Shown: positions 1 through 9,189, numbered from the stretch's first letter. The stretch: DNA of 64,000 nt from Grimontia sedimenti (GCF_011045095.1 NZ_JAALDL010000008.1:124001-188000); one strand, 5' to 3'. The notes: generated from the letters alone by a model not told the origin. Made by a program: numbers and translations.

Positions 1-153
1 CGAAAATTAGGAAAAAGATGAAATCATTCTAGCTCAATGTGAAGCCAAAGCGTGACTAAGTGATTGACTATGAAATAAATTGAATGCCGAACGAGACGCA
101 TATCGTAAAAAGTAAACGGTGGTCTGTCCTCCCTTCTTTCAAGGAACAATTGC

Positions 154-924
154 TTGGAACTCAAAATAGATAACCGCAGAACTATTGTCGACATTCACGA
201 GAATGGTGTGCGGGCTCATCCTTGTCTGGTTGTGGCAATTCATGGCGACAGTCCTTTTGGTTCGGTGAGTTATCAAAATCAGTTTGCGAAAGCCATCGCT
301 AAACGCACTAGCAATGTCGTATCTGTCGGGTTATTGAGGCCGGGTTATAAAGATAATCTGGGACGAAAATCCGGGGGTTGGAAAGGTTTTACCGTTGGGG
401 ACAATTACAACCGCAAACGTATCGAGCATATTGTCTTGGCCATTCAAGCGCTAAAAGACCTCTATAGTCCCGCTAAAGTGATCATTTGTGGTCATTCCGG
501 TGGCGCGGCGATAACGGGAAAGATCATCGCGTATTATCCAAGCCTTGCTGATGCAGCAGTAATGGTTTCCTGTCCTGCGGATATTAACCGTTGGCGCAAA
601 GACATGTATGACCAACGCCGCAATCCGCTGTTTTGGGGTAACCTTCGGGTAAACTCACCGATTGCGTTGGTGGACAGGATTGATACCAAAACAGATCTTC
701 ATCTGATTTGCGGCCTGGAAGACGATGTCACCCAACCCTACCTGACTGAAACCTATGGTGATGTGTTGAAGGAGCAAGGCAAGACAGTGAGCGTCGATTT
801 TATTTCGGGTGGTCATGACATTTTTCTGGATGAGTTTGTCATGGATGCGGTGGTTAGAAAAGTGAATGTGCTTTTGAACCAAAGCAAGAATACTCAGGCA
901 ATAGAGACGGATTGTCAGGCATAA
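154..924 (+). CDS. alpha/beta hydrolase family protein
   Basis: The 256-residue protein has an alpha/beta-hydrolase layout. A nucleophile elbow GHSGG (Ser115) follows a predicted beta strand (KVIIC), an acidic stretch GLEDD (Asp190/191) lies where the catalytic acid is expected, and GGHD (His221) supplies the likely catalytic histidine. There is no signal peptide, so it is probably cytoplasmic. The start is a TTG preceded by AAGGA at 141-145. The pentapeptide-repeat gene begins 34 bp downstream on the same strand, so the two may be cotranscribed. The substrate cannot be told; esterase, lipase or peptidase-like activity are all possible. Confidence 0.75.
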   Translation: MELKIDNRRTIVDIHENGVRAHPCLVVAIHGDSPFGSVSYQNQFAKAIAKRTSNVVSVGLLRPGYKDNLGRKSGGWKGFTVGDNYNRKRIEHIVLAIQALKDLYSPAKVIICGHSGGAAITGKIIAYYPSLADAAVMVSCPADINRWRKDMYDQRRNPLFWGNLRVNSPIALVDRIDTKTDLHLICGLEDDVTQPYLTETYGDVLKEQGKTVSVDFISGGHDIFLDEFVMDAVVRKVNVLLNQSKNTQAIETDCQA

Positions 925-958
925 TGCCCTCCAGCGAGTTTATTAGGGAACAACAATA

Positions 959-1552
959 ATGATTGAAAGTGGCGAAAGTTATTACGACGATCTGTTCGCG
1001 AAGAAAGACCTTCAAGGCGAATCGTTCGCGGGCATTGAGTTTGAGGAGTGTCGCTTTGAAGAGTGTGACTTCTCTGATGCCATTTTCAAAAACTGTAAGT
1101 TTATTAATTGTGAGTTTTCACGCTGTAATCTGAGTTTGATGAACCTCTCCGGCACGCGTCTTTTTACTGTGCAGTTTGAAGAATGCAAGCTGGTGGGCGT
1201 GGACTGGAGCAAGGCTGACTGGCCTTCATACCATGTGGATTTCGAACTCAGGTTCAAGCAATGCATTCTGAATGATGCTTCATTTTTTGGGCTGACGCTT
1301 CACGAGCTCAAACTCGAAGAGTGCAAATTGCATGAAGTGGATTTCAGGGAAGGGAACTTCCAGCAATCTTCGATGACATACTGCGATTTTTCCCATGCCC
1401 AGTTTATGCGCACCAATCTGCAAGAGGTCGATTTCACTGAATCGACAGACTACGCCATCAACGTATTGGAAAATCAGCTTAAAGGCGCCAAGTTCTCTCG
1501 CTACGAAGCGCTTAACCTGCTGGAAAGCCTCGGCATAGAGTTGGTGGACTGA
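959..1552 (+). CDS. pentapeptide repeat protein
   Basis: The 197-residue protein is built from repeating five-residue units with a central Phe or Leu (for example CRFEECDFSDAIF near residues 31-43), which predict a right-handed quadrilateral beta-helix. The units run from about residue 17 to 150 and are followed by a short C-terminal helical tail (EALNLLESLGIEL). Qnr and MfpA proteins, which protect gyrase from quinolones, share this fold, but Qnr is about 218 residues and I do not see enough likeness to call it Qnr. The TGA stop shares its last base with the first base of the palindromic repeat at 1552-1713. Confidence 0.8.
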   Translation: MIESGESYYDDLFAKKDLQGESFAGIEFEECRFEECDFSDAIFKNCKFINCEFSRCNLSLMNLSGTRLFTVQFEECKLVGVDWSKADWPSYHVDFELRFKQCILNDASFFGLTLHELKLEECKLHEVDFREGNFQQSSMTYCDFSHAQFMRTNLQEVDFTESTDYAINVLENQLKGAKFSRYEALNLLESLGIELVD

Positions 1553-1713
1553 TACCAATCGTAGTAAATATCTGCTCATCCTAGCTTGTTAAAATGCTCG
1601 ATAACTGTGTTGGAAAATTTGCCTGTAGAATAACTACTTATCGAAATTTCCCGCCTTGTTCTCTAGCATTTTTCCTGCGCTATTTCTGATCAGCTACCTA
1701 CTGCGATTGGTAT
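1552..1713. repeat. MITE-like palindromic intergenic repeat, 162 bp
   Basis: The sequence starts ATACCAATCG and ends with the exact reverse complement CGATTGGTAT; the match extends imperfectly to about 15 bp. It has no ORF and fills the gap between a stop codon and the terminator of the next gene. Repeats with ATACCAATC-type ends are, from memory, common between genes in Vibrionaceae. No transposase is encoded, so any movement would need help in trans. Confidence 0.6.
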
Positions 1714-1719
1714 GAACAG

Positions 1720-1750
1720 AAAAAACGGCGCTGAATGCGCCGTTTTTTCT
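1720..1750. terminator. bidirectional rho-independent terminator
   Basis: An A-rich/GC stem AAAAAACGGCG pairs with CGCCGTTTTTT across a short loop and has T-runs on both strands. It lies just downstream of the helicase gene on the minus strand and can also end transcription coming from the left. Confidence 0.85.
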
Positions 1751-1762
1751 TTTGCTTAGCCC

Positions 1763-2995
1763 CTAACGTTTTTTAGCCCCTGCTTTTTTCAAAAGCTGGC
1801 GCTTGAGGCGACGCTTCTCTCCGCCGCGACCACCACGCTTTTCATGGTGCTCTTTATCTGCGTTGATATCTGGTTCGAAACCCGCCAGCCACTCCTGAGG
1901 GAGGCGTTGGTCAATCAAGGTTTCAATTGCGTTCAGCATGCCTTCTTCTTCACGACTCACGAGCGATATCGCCATGCCAGATTTTCCCGCGCGACCGGTA
2001 CGGCCGATTCGGTGAATGTAATCTTCCGCTTGATGTGGCAGTTCGTAGTTGAACACGGTATCCAGCGAGGGGATATCTAAGCCGCGCGCTGCTACATCGG
2101 TTGCTACCAACACACGCACAGTACCATTTTTAAAGCCTTCCATAGCGCGGTTACGTGCGCCTTGGGTTTTCTCTCCATGAATAGCTTCTGCAGCCAGCCC
2201 GTCAAGCTTGAGTTCGTTTGCCAGCGCTTCAGTACTTTGGCGGGTTTTAGCGAACACCAATACCTGCTGCAGGTTACGGCTGCCAATCAGATAGGAAAGC
2301 AGTTCGCGCTTACGTTTTCTGTCAACGGGATGTACCAACTGATTGACGGTTTCAGCTGTGCTGTTGGCGGTCGATACCTCGACTCGCACTGGGTCGTTAA
2401 GCAGGCGGTAAGCTAAATCCAAAACCTGTTTTGGGTAGGTGGCGGAGAAAAACAGCGTCTGGCGTTCCTTTGGCATTTTCTTCATCAGGCGCTTGATGTC
2501 TGAAATAAAGCCCATGTCGAGCATGCGATCAGCTTCATCGAGAACCAGCGTATCCAGGCTGTTGAGCTGCAAGGTACCAATATGAAGGTGATCGAGCAGG
2601 CGACCCGGCGTGCCGACAATGATTTCTGGCTTCTTCGCCAACTGATTCTTCTGAGGATTAATGTTCGCGCCACCATACAGCGCCACACATTTTAGCGACG
2701 TGTGCTGACCATACTCTGCAACTTTGTCATACACCTGCTGAGCCAGCTCTCGGGTTGGCGTGACGATCAACACACGGGTAGAACCTTTTACACCACGTTC
2801 CAGAAGCTGGTGGATCAGCGGCAGCGTAAAGGCGGCGGTTTTGCCTGTGCCTGTTTGGGCAGCACCCATCACGTCTTTTCCTTCCAACACTTTTGGAATC
2901 GCTTGCTGCTGGATATCAGTGGGCTCGCTGTAACCAAGTTCACTCAGCGTTTGCTGAAGCGTGGGATGAAGAAGTGAAAATACGTTGTCTGACAT
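1763..2995 (-). CDS. rhlE: ATP-dependent DEAD-box RNA helicase, RhlE type
   Basis: This 410-residue protein carries the full set of DEAD-box motifs: Q-motif region near residues 23-31 (PTDIQQQAI), Walker A AQTGTGKT (46-53), PTREL (80-84), DEAD (153-156), SAT (184-186), ARGLD (303-307) and HRIGRTGR (328-335). The C-terminal tail is short and rich in Lys, Arg and Gly, which suits RNA binding. RhlE-type enzymes unwind short RNA duplexes during ribosome assembly and RNA decay. It is transcribed alone, ends at a strong terminator and diverges from the ligase-like gene at 3198. RhlE fits better than SrmB or DeaD from the N-terminal and core sequence, but paralogues are numerous. Confidence 0.88.
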   Translation of the reverse strand: MSDNVFSLLHPTLQQTLSELGYSEPTDIQQQAIPKVLEGKDVMGAAQTGTGKTAAFTLPLIHQLLERGVKGSTRVLIVTPTRELAQQVYDKVAEYGQHTSLKCVALYGGANINPQKNQLAKKPEIIVGTPGRLLDHLHIGTLQLNSLDTLVLDEADRMLDMGFISDIKRLMKKMPKERQTLFFSATYPKQVLDLAYRLLNDPVRVEVSTANSTAETVNQLVHPVDRKRKRELLSYLIGSRNLQQVLVFAKTRQSTEALANELKLDGLAAEAIHGEKTQGARNRAMEGFKNGTVRVLVATDVAARGLDIPSLDTVFNYELPHQAEDYIHRIGRTGRAGKSGMAISLVSREEEGMLNAIETLIDQRLPQEWLAGFEPDINADKEHHEKRGGRGGEKRRLKRQLLKKAGAKKR

Positions 2996-3197
2996 GGGTA
3001 AAAAGTTCCGACATAAAGAAGGGGCGCGAGTGTATCAGATAGTCTGAATTCACGGAAATGCTGTGCATAATCTGCACTCGTATACTAGCTCAGGAATGCG
3101 AATATTAGCGTGATTGTCGACCCGGAAGTCGCTACTCGCCTGTAACGGCGGTGTTTTTGTTCTATGTTAAACATTGAAGTCAAGCGAGGGTAAGGCA

Positions 3198-4667
3198 GTG
3201 GGACAGAATATTAATAAAACCTCGTTTAGCGCCAGCGATCATGAGCAATTCGCCAAGCAGCTAAAGTCAGAACTGGACCAACTCGAAGGATTGTTGAATA
3301 CGCCGGGTTGGGGAATAGGAAAGTGCACCTTGGGTGCCGAACTGGAGCTTTATCTTACCGACAAACATCATCGACCCGCACACTACAACCTCGATATTCT
3401 CGACAAAGCCTCAGACCCCCTAATGACGGCTGAAATCAATCGATTTAACGTTGAATACAATTGCCCTTACACCGAATTCAGCGGTTCTCCCTTCACCTTC
3501 CTCAAGCAGAAAATGGATGAACGACTGCAATCATTGCAGACCATTGCGCACAATGATGGCGTAGATGTCACACCTATCGGGATCTTGCCAACATTAAAAG
3601 ATGGAGATTTTGGGTTGGCATCAATGACGGACTCTCCCCGTTATCACGCTCTGACTGATATCCTTTGCGAATCCCGCGGTGGGCCATTCCACATCCGTAT
3701 TCATGGCGCAGAAAGCCTGGAAGTGGATGCCGATGATCTCACGCTGGAAGGTGCTAATACTTCTTTTCAGGTGCATTATCGTGTTAAACCTGATGAGTTT
3801 GCTCAGTGGTACAACGGTATTCAAATCGCCACGATTTTCACCTTGGCGATGGCAGCGAATTCCCCTGTCTTCTTACAGAAAAAACTCTGGCATGAAACCC
3901 GGATACCGCTGTTTAAGCAGTCCATAGACAGCCGCAATCTTTGTGGTATGAACTGGCACACGCCTGCGCGGGTATCCTTCGGTAAAGGGTATGTGCGAAA
4001 AAGCGCGCTGGAACTGTTCAGACAGGGTGTCAGCCTTCAACCAGTTTTGTTGCCTGATCTGCCGGAATCTAAATGTAAGGAAGGCTGCGGACCAAGGCTT
4101 GACGCGCTGCGTCTTCACCAGAGCACGATTTGGAGCTGGAATCGCGCTGTGTATGACGATGCAGACGGTGGACATCTTCGTATTGAACTCAGAAGTTTGC
4201 CCGCCGGGCCAACCACCATTGACATGGTAGCGAACGCGGCGCTTTGCATTGGTTTGGCGCATGCGCTTCAACGTGACCTGGACAGGCTGATGGACAGGCT
4301 ACCTTTTGAATTTGCCAAGTATAATTTCTATAGAGCAGCTCAATATGGTGTGAATGCCAATATCCTTTGGGAATCAGAAAACGGCACGTTGCAAGAATAC
4401 CCACTGGTGGATGTGTTGGATAAGTTGTTACCACGCGTTGCCGATTCGTTGGTTGAACTGGGCATTTCCAGGGTAGAGGCTGACATGTTGATGGTGGTGA
4501 TAGAGCACCGTTTGGCAAAACGTCAGAACGGAGCGAGTTGGCAGCTTTCGACTCTGGTTGAGCTGGAAAGAAAATACGGCCGAGAAGTCGCCCTGAACAA
4601 GATGTTCGCTCTGTATCAAAAGCAATATTTATCAGGCGCACCAGTTTCACACTGGCCGATTTTATGA
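3198..4667 (+). CDS. glutamate-cysteine ligase-like (GCS2/YbdK-type) protein
   Basis: The protein (489 residues from this start) resembles carboxylate-amine ligases of the GCS2 type. Near the N-terminus it has TLGAELELYL, typical of the acidic metal/ATP-binding strand, followed by FNVEYNC and TEFSGSPF. Further on come SRGGPFHIRIHG and HLRIELRSLPAGPTTIDM, a pattern of the ATP-grasp-like glutamine-synthetase fold. Such enzymes join glutamate to an amine or amino acid; the partner here is unknown. I prefer GTG at 3198 because GCGAGGG lies 7 nt upstream; an in-frame TTG at 3174 has no good ribosome-binding site. The zinc hydrolase 58 bp downstream suggests a two-gene unit. Confidence 0.72.
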   Translation: MGQNINKTSFSASDHEQFAKQLKSELDQLEGLLNTPGWGIGKCTLGAELELYLTDKHHRPAHYNLDILDKASDPLMTAEINRFNVEYNCPYTEFSGSPFTFLKQKMDERLQSLQTIAHNDGVDVTPIGILPTLKDGDFGLASMTDSPRYHALTDILCESRGGPFHIRIHGAESLEVDADDLTLEGANTSFQVHYRVKPDEFAQWYNGIQIATIFTLAMAANSPVFLQKKLWHETRIPLFKQSIDSRNLCGMNWHTPARVSFGKGYVRKSALELFRQGVSLQPVLLPDLPESKCKEGCGPRLDALRLHQSTIWSWNRAVYDDADGGHLRIELRSLPAGPTTIDMVANAALCIGLAHALQRDLDRLMDRLPFEFAKYNFYRAAQYGVNANILWESENGTLQEYPLVDVLDKLLPRVADSLVELGISRVEADMLMVVIEHRLAKRQNGASWQLSTLVELERKYGREVALNKMFALYQKQYLSGAPVSHWPIL

Positions 4668-4725
4668 TGCAGTGGGTGCTAGTGTTAACAGACCCTAAGA
4701 ATTTCACAAGGAGTGTAAGAAAGTC

Positions 4726-5736
4726 ATGATGCTGCATGATGTTAGCTGGCCTAACGATGAAGATTTACGACGCGGATTGGTTGCCTGGTTGGATACGCTG
4801 CCGGGAGCCAGTTGGCTGACGTTGCCGGGCCGGGATCCTGAACGACATCGTGTGGTGGTGACATTACTTCACGGCAATGAACCTTCCGGAGCCAAGGCAC
4901 TCTGGCATTTTGCCCAGAATTCTCCTGACTGTGCAGTGACTACGCATTTTTGTTTGGCCAATGTGAAAGCTGCGCTCTACGACAAGCCTTTTACCACCCG
5001 ACATTTCGCTGATAAACCGGACATGAATCGCTGCTTTGGGAAAACAGGCGAGGATGACAGCTATGGCATCGCGGCTGAAATCATGACACGTATTGCCAAG
5101 TTAAAACCTGAAGCGGTTGTCGACCTACACAACACCTCCGGCACCAGTCCTTCATTCTCTGTCTCTATCATTGATGATGAAAAACACCAGCAGATAGCCT
5201 CACTGTTTACTGAGCGAATGCTTTGCACCAGTGTTCGTTTGGGCGCGCTGATGGAGCAAACCACTGACGAGTCACCTATCGTTACCGTCGAATGTGGGGG
5301 CGCTGCCGATCATGCCGCCCATGAAGTGGCGAAAAATGGGCTTCATCATTTCCTGACAGCAGACAATATCTTTGCCAATCATTCTGGCTTCTGGCCACTG
5401 GACTTGCTTTACCACCCAGTGCGAGTGCAACTGAAACAAGGGTTGGAACTTTGCTATCACGACCGGAAGGTCGAGGATGCAGACCTGACCCTTCCTCCTG
5501 ATATTGACCGCCATAACTTCGGTTGGATGGCGGCAGATAGCATGATTGGGTGGCTCGGAGAGAAAGGACTGGACGGCATGACCACCAATGATGGCGAAGG
5601 CGGACACCCAATTGACGCACTTTTCTATGAACATAATGGTGAGCTTCTTTTAAAACATGCCTCCAAGCTTTTCATGATCACCACCAAACACCATATTGCC
5701 CTATCAGACTGCCTGTTTTATATGGTGGTTGACTAA
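4726..5736 (+). CDS. succinylglutamate desuccinylase/aspartoacylase-family zinc hydrolase
   Basis: The 336-residue protein shows M14-like AstE/AspA zinc-site motifs: HGNEPSG (His49, Glu52), DMNRCF (Asn101-Arg102, substrate carboxylate), DLHNTSG (His135, third zinc ligand) and TVECGG (Glu189, catalytic acid/base). Enzymes of this family cleave N-acyl amino acids or related amides. It follows the ligase-like gene with 58 bp between and has AAGGAG at 4708-4713, so the pair is probably cotranscribed. The natural substrate is not known. One reading is that the ligase product is the substrate, but this is inference. Confidence 0.78.
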   Translation: MMLHDVSWPNDEDLRRGLVAWLDTLPGASWLTLPGRDPERHRVVVTLLHGNEPSGAKALWHFAQNSPDCAVTTHFCLANVKAALYDKPFTTRHFADKPDMNRCFGKTGEDDSYGIAAEIMTRIAKLKPEAVVDLHNTSGTSPSFSVSIIDDEKHQQIASLFTERMLCTSVRLGALMEQTTDESPIVTVECGGAADHAAHEVAKNGLHHFLTADNIFANHSGFWPLDLLYHPVRVQLKQGLELCYHDRKVEDADLTLPPDIDRHNFGWMAADSMIGWLGEKGLDGMTTNDGEGGHPIDALFYEHNGELLLKHASKLFMITTKHHIALSDCLFYMVVD

Positions 5737-6275
5737 ACTCGCTAACATTTTGTTTCGTTGCATAATTTTATTTTCAATAAGGTGTCATGCATAATTAATA
5801 CACATTGCTAGGCTGAAATGGCATAATGGACTTTATGAGATTGAATGCATTTCCATGCACAGTGTCTTGATCGGTATTCACGGGTTATTCCGCATGAAAT
5901 ATTGCCGTCAAGGCGCTGTCAGAAAATTGAAAGTTTTCCGTATGGTGTCTCGGAAAATAATGTTTTCTAATTTATGCATTACTAATGTTGTAAAGAATTC
6001 CCTACTTATCCTTCTAATTAATTGTATTAAAAGGAAATAATTTTAGTTCCTCTCAATTGTATACATCCTTTCTACAACTATTCCTTTCTTTGTGTATGGG
6101 GATTGTTTAGTCTTTAAGTCCTATTTTTTATTAAAGGATGATTATCCCTAGATCCTTTACCATAAAATCTATAAGGTCTATCACATAATAATGAAATGCT
6201 AAAAGTTCAGATTTTTTAGACTTAGACAAAAGGTTCAAACGCTTAGTATTTTGCAGTAAGGGATTAGGGCTAATA
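5737..6275. other. AT-rich intergenic region, no gene seen
   Basis: This is 539 bp of AT-rich sequence between the zinc hydrolase and a methyltransferase. A 61-codon open frame at 5855-6040 has no convincing ribosome-binding site, is lysine/isoleucine-rich from base composition alone and resembles nothing I recognise. I see no terminator or clear promoter. Confidence 0.5.
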
Positions 6276-7214
6276 ATGCTTTTGGATCAAAAAGAAGTTT
6301 TAGCACTGTTGCGCTGTCCGCGTAGTGGCGCTGAGCTTGATAAATTGGACGATCAAAACGCCAAGGTGGCGTCAAGCACGGGGGACATACACTACGAAGT
6401 AGTGGGAGGTTACCCGATTTTGTTGTGTTCTGAACGCTGCAAAGGGTTGGGATGGCAATTGTCATCTGATGCTTCCGCTGTAACACGACACACCTATTCT
6501 GGTGCAATGAAGGTGATGAAGCGCCTGGTTTCGCCACCTTCCGGTGTAACGAAGAAGAATGTAGACACGCTAATATCCACACTGTTTGAGTTACGCAGAA
6601 AGCCACGCGTGTTGATAATAGGGGGAGGTACTATTGGTGAAGGCATGGAACGCTTTTATGAAGACGAGAATATCGAATTAGTTTCTTTTGATGTTTACGC
6701 GTCTCCAAACGTTCAATTTGTGGCTGATGCTCATTGTATTCCATTGAGCGACAACAGTTTCGACGCTGTGATCATTCAAGCCGTGCTAGAGCATGTTATG
6801 GATCCGGGAATGGTTGTCTCTGAAATCCATCGTGTACTGAAACCCAATGGTTTGGTGTATGCGGAAACCCCTTTTTTACAGCACGTCCATGAAGGCCCCT
6901 ACGATTTCATGCGTTTTACCGAAAGTGGACACCGTTTGTTATTCCGTCAGTTCAGCTTGGTTAAGTCAGGAGTCTGTTCCGGGGCAGGTACGCAGTTATT
7001 GTGGGCGCTTGAAGGTTTCTTCAGTGGACTTTTCCGCTCGCACTGGGCAGGGAAAGCAATCAAGCTTTCGCTGTTTTGGGTGATGCTGTTCGACCGTTTG
7101 ATCCCTGAAAAATACAATGTAGATGCAGCCAATGGCGTGTTTTTTCTTGGTTCCAAGTCGGAACGTTCAATTGGTAATGCGGAGATAGTGGCTCATTACA
7201 AAGGTGCTCAATAA
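6276..7214 (+). CDS. class I SAM-dependent methyltransferase with N-terminal Trm112-like region
   Basis: Residues about 1-50 (LLRCPRSGAEL ... GGYPILL) resemble the small zinc-ribbon-like Trm112 module, but most of the cysteines expected for a zinc site are missing. Residues about 105-215 form a Methyltransf_11-type domain: VLIIGGGTIGEGM is the SAM-binding glycine-rich loop, LVSFDVY the acidic end of strand 2, DAVIIQAVLEHV motif IV-like, and EIHRVLKPNGLVYAETPF the post-motif region. A hydrophobic stretch near residue 265 may associate with membrane. The gene stands alone. Many homologues with this layout sit in glycan or lipid loci, but nothing here fixes the acceptor. Confidence 0.75.
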   Translation: MLLDQKEVLALLRCPRSGAELDKLDDQNAKVASSTGDIHYEVVGGYPILLCSERCKGLGWQLSSDASAVTRHTYSGAMKVMKRLVSPPSGVTKKNVDTLISTLFELRRKPRVLIIGGGTIGEGMERFYEDENIELVSFDVYASPNVQFVADAHCIPLSDNSFDAVIIQAVLEHVMDPGMVVSEIHRVLKPNGLVYAETPFLQHVHEGPYDFMRFTESGHRLLFRQFSLVKSGVCSGAGTQLLWALEGFFSGLFRSHWAGKAIKLSLFWVMLFDRLIPEKYNVDAANGVFFLGSKSERSIGNAEIVAHYKGAQ

Positions 7215-7428
7215 AAATTGTCATCAGAAAGAAAGCGCTTTCCTATTTTATTGATATTTAAAAGTGTGCAGTAGCTCAGCTTTAAAGAGCATATTTGGGC
7301 TTGTTGTTTTTCTATTTATATTTCGTCTTGTTTTCAATACAAATTCTCAGAAATACGGTCGATAGAATCGAAGTGTATTTTGCTTGCGAAGGGCATTCTG
7401 CCCATGGATTGCAGTTGGAGAATGAAGT

Positions 7429-8247
7429 ATGAAGTCGTGTCTATTGTTTTTAAGTGTCGCACTATTTTTAGGAGGATGTGGAGATAGTCGCGGCGGAGAA
7501 CATGATTCTGGAAACAATGGTGGACAGGAAATAGATGGCGGTACTGAAAGCTCCGAAACACCTGATGATCCTGTTGCACCGCAGGTACCAAATGATGAAG
7601 AAGAAATACCTAGCCCGACTAATTCCTCCGCTTGTTTTAATGAAACTTTTTATCAAGTGGGAACCATTGTTTCAACTGAGTTAGAGCGACGCGATGGAGG
7701 AACTCAATTACCAAATTATTCAGAAACGACTGAGGTAACTCGAGTTACTTCATATCGTGGTTATTCTGATGTTTTTGAACAAAGCATTACGTCTGGTAGT
7801 TCGACAAGTACATACTATATTTTGGCCGATACGTCAGCGAAAAGTGTCACGACATTAGGTCAACTTCTCGATGGCGAGGAATTTACCTATCATCCCAGTG
7901 GTTTGCTTCTCGACTACGACATTGCGTTGGGAGAGACAAAAAGCTATCCCACAGTAACAGAGCAGATTGACGGTAATGAAACTAGCTCAGCCGAGTATTC
8001 ATTTGAATTCCTTAGAACGGAGAGAGTCACAGTACCAGCCGGGACATTTGACACATGTGTGATGGTTTTGACCTATAACAGTACCTCCTCCGACGGAACC
8101 TCTGCAACCACTGAATACACCCAGTATATTGGCGTTGGAAACGGCTTGATGATCCGAGAAGATTCAATGATTACAACCAGCGATGGTGATCAATTTACTG
8201 GTTCTGATAGGCTTGTTTCTGCCACCATCAACGGCAATCCAATCTAA
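7429..8247 (+). CDS. hypothetical lipoprotein with acidic linker
   Basis: The 272-residue protein starts MKSCLLFLSVALFLGGCGD, a lipoprotein signal with lipobox LGGC. The mature protein opens with a Gly/Asp/Glu/Pro-rich, probably disordered linker to about residue 65. A Thr/Ser/Tyr-rich domain of predicted beta strands follows; two cysteines remain (near FNETF and FDTCVMVL). The middle (VTVPAGTFDTCVM) recalls a motif in secreted beta-rich proteins of unknown function. No residue after the lipid Cys is Asp at +2 other than Gly-Asp at +2/+3, so outer-membrane sorting is likely. Monocistronic, with a strong terminator directly after. Confidence 0.7.
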   Translation: MKSCLLFLSVALFLGGCGDSRGGEHDSGNNGGQEIDGGTESSETPDDPVAPQVPNDEEEIPSPTNSSACFNETFYQVGTIVSTELERRDGGTQLPNYSETTEVTRVTSYRGYSDVFEQSITSGSSTSTYYILADTSAKSVTTLGQLLDGEEFTYHPSGLLLDYDIALGETKSYPTVTEQIDGNETSSAEYSFEFLRTERVTVPAGTFDTCVMVLTYNSTSSDGTSATTEYTQYIGVGNGLMIREDSMITTSDGDQFTGSDRLVSATINGNPI

Positions 8248-8251
8248 TCAA

Positions 8252-8278
8252 AAAAGGCCGGATTCAATCCGGCCTTTT
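8252..8278. terminator. rho-independent terminator
   Basis: AAAAGGCCGGATT pairs perfectly with AATCCGGCCTTTT around a single-base loop centre. It is placed between the convergent lipoprotein and methyltransferase genes and can work in both directions. Confidence 0.88.
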
Positions 8279-8293
8279 CTATCATGATTTAGC

Positions 8294-9079
8294 TTATCGC
8301 TTTACACATACGAAAATGGCATTGCCTGACGTGGTGTTCCACATCTCCAGCTTTTCGTAGTCGTGTTCAAACACAGTGACTTCAAAGTATGGTTCAAGCA
8401 GATCTTTTAACTCGTTGAAGCTAACGGCGACCATTGGGTGGTCGTCATGCCATTCTTCGGTCATCTTGTCCGTGGTCTTTTCGATGCTGAGTTTCAGTGC
8501 TTGTTTGTCGCCTTCACCGGAATAGAACCAGCCTGACTTAAATGCAAACTCACTGCCTTCGTGCTGAACAATATGGCGCACGAAAGAGTTATTGTTGATC
8601 AGGTTCTTCTCAACGGCGTTAAAGCAGAACACACCGCCAGGCTTCAGAGCTGCGTGAGCACTGCGAATACAAGCGCTCAGGTTTTCGAGATTGCCACTGT
8701 AGTGGATTGAATAAAGAAAACAGGTGATGAGGTCATAAGGCGCATCCACCACAAACTCACACATATTCTGCAGCGAGAATTGTGCTTCTGGACAGCGCAG
8801 TTTCGCTTGATCCAGCATTGGCTGGTTCAGATCAAGACCATCGCTCGAGAAGCCGGTATCAATAAAATAGCGAATATGTGGGCCAGTACCACACGCCAGA
8901 TCCAGGTGACGTTTCCCTTGGTTACCAAACAGTTGATGAAGTCTGCGCACACAGTCACTTTGAGACTGATAGTTAATGTCTGCGCACATCAGATCGTAAT
9001 AACCCGAGAGATCTGTATACAGCGCATTTGATGATGGAGTAATCACGTAAAACACACCGAAATGAAAAAGGTGGCGCAT
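8294..9079 (-). CDS. class I SAM-dependent methyltransferase
   Basis: The 261-residue protein has a clear SAM-binding motif LDLACGTGPH near residue 60, DGLDLNQPML as the acidic strand-2 end, DLITCFLYSIHY as motif IV and ALKPGGVFCFNAV as the post-motif strand. The lid region around residues 165-230 (GWFYSGEGDKQ, EEWHDDHPMVAVS) is typical of small-molecule methyltransferases of the Methyltransf_25 type. The start is uncertain: the first ATG lacks a good ribosome-binding site, and a GTG 33 bp downstream (giving MITPSSNALYTDL) would match the family N-terminus better. The acceptor is unknown. Confidence 0.75.
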   Translation of the reverse strand: MRHLFHFGVFYVITPSSNALYTDLSGYYDLMCADINYQSQSDCVRRLHQLFGNQGKRHLDLACGTGPHIRYFIDTGFSSDGLDLNQPMLDQAKLRCPEAQFSLQNMCEFVVDAPYDLITCFLYSIHYSGNLENLSACIRSAHAALKPGGVFCFNAVEKNLINNNSFVRHIVQHEGSEFAFKSGWFYSGEGDKQALKLSIEKTTDKMTEEWHDDHPMVAVSFNELKDLLEPYFEVTVFEHDYEKLEMWNTTSGNAIFVCVKR

Positions 9080-9145
9080 CGTACATCGGTTTTCATTTTA
9101 GCGCGATATAAATCACATCATGAATTTGTACTGAGGCTGGAAAGA

Positions 9146-9170
9146 AAAAACGCCAGCAATGGCTGGCGCT
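9146..9170 (-). terminator. rho-independent terminator of the protease gene
   Basis: CGCCAGC (9151-9157) pairs with GCTGGCG (9162-9168). On the minus strand the stem is followed by a run of T residues, directly downstream of the M50 protease stop codon. Confidence 0.8.
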
Positions 9171-9189
9171 TTATGAGGAGTGCTTTCAG

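Noticed and set aside
959-1552. Qnr-type quinolone resistance gene
   Set aside because: The repeat pattern is shared, but length and C-terminus differ from Qnr and no specific motif was recognised.
5855-6040. 61-codon frame in the AT-rich gap
   Set aside because: No ribosome site, no signal or domain, and composition explains the open frame.
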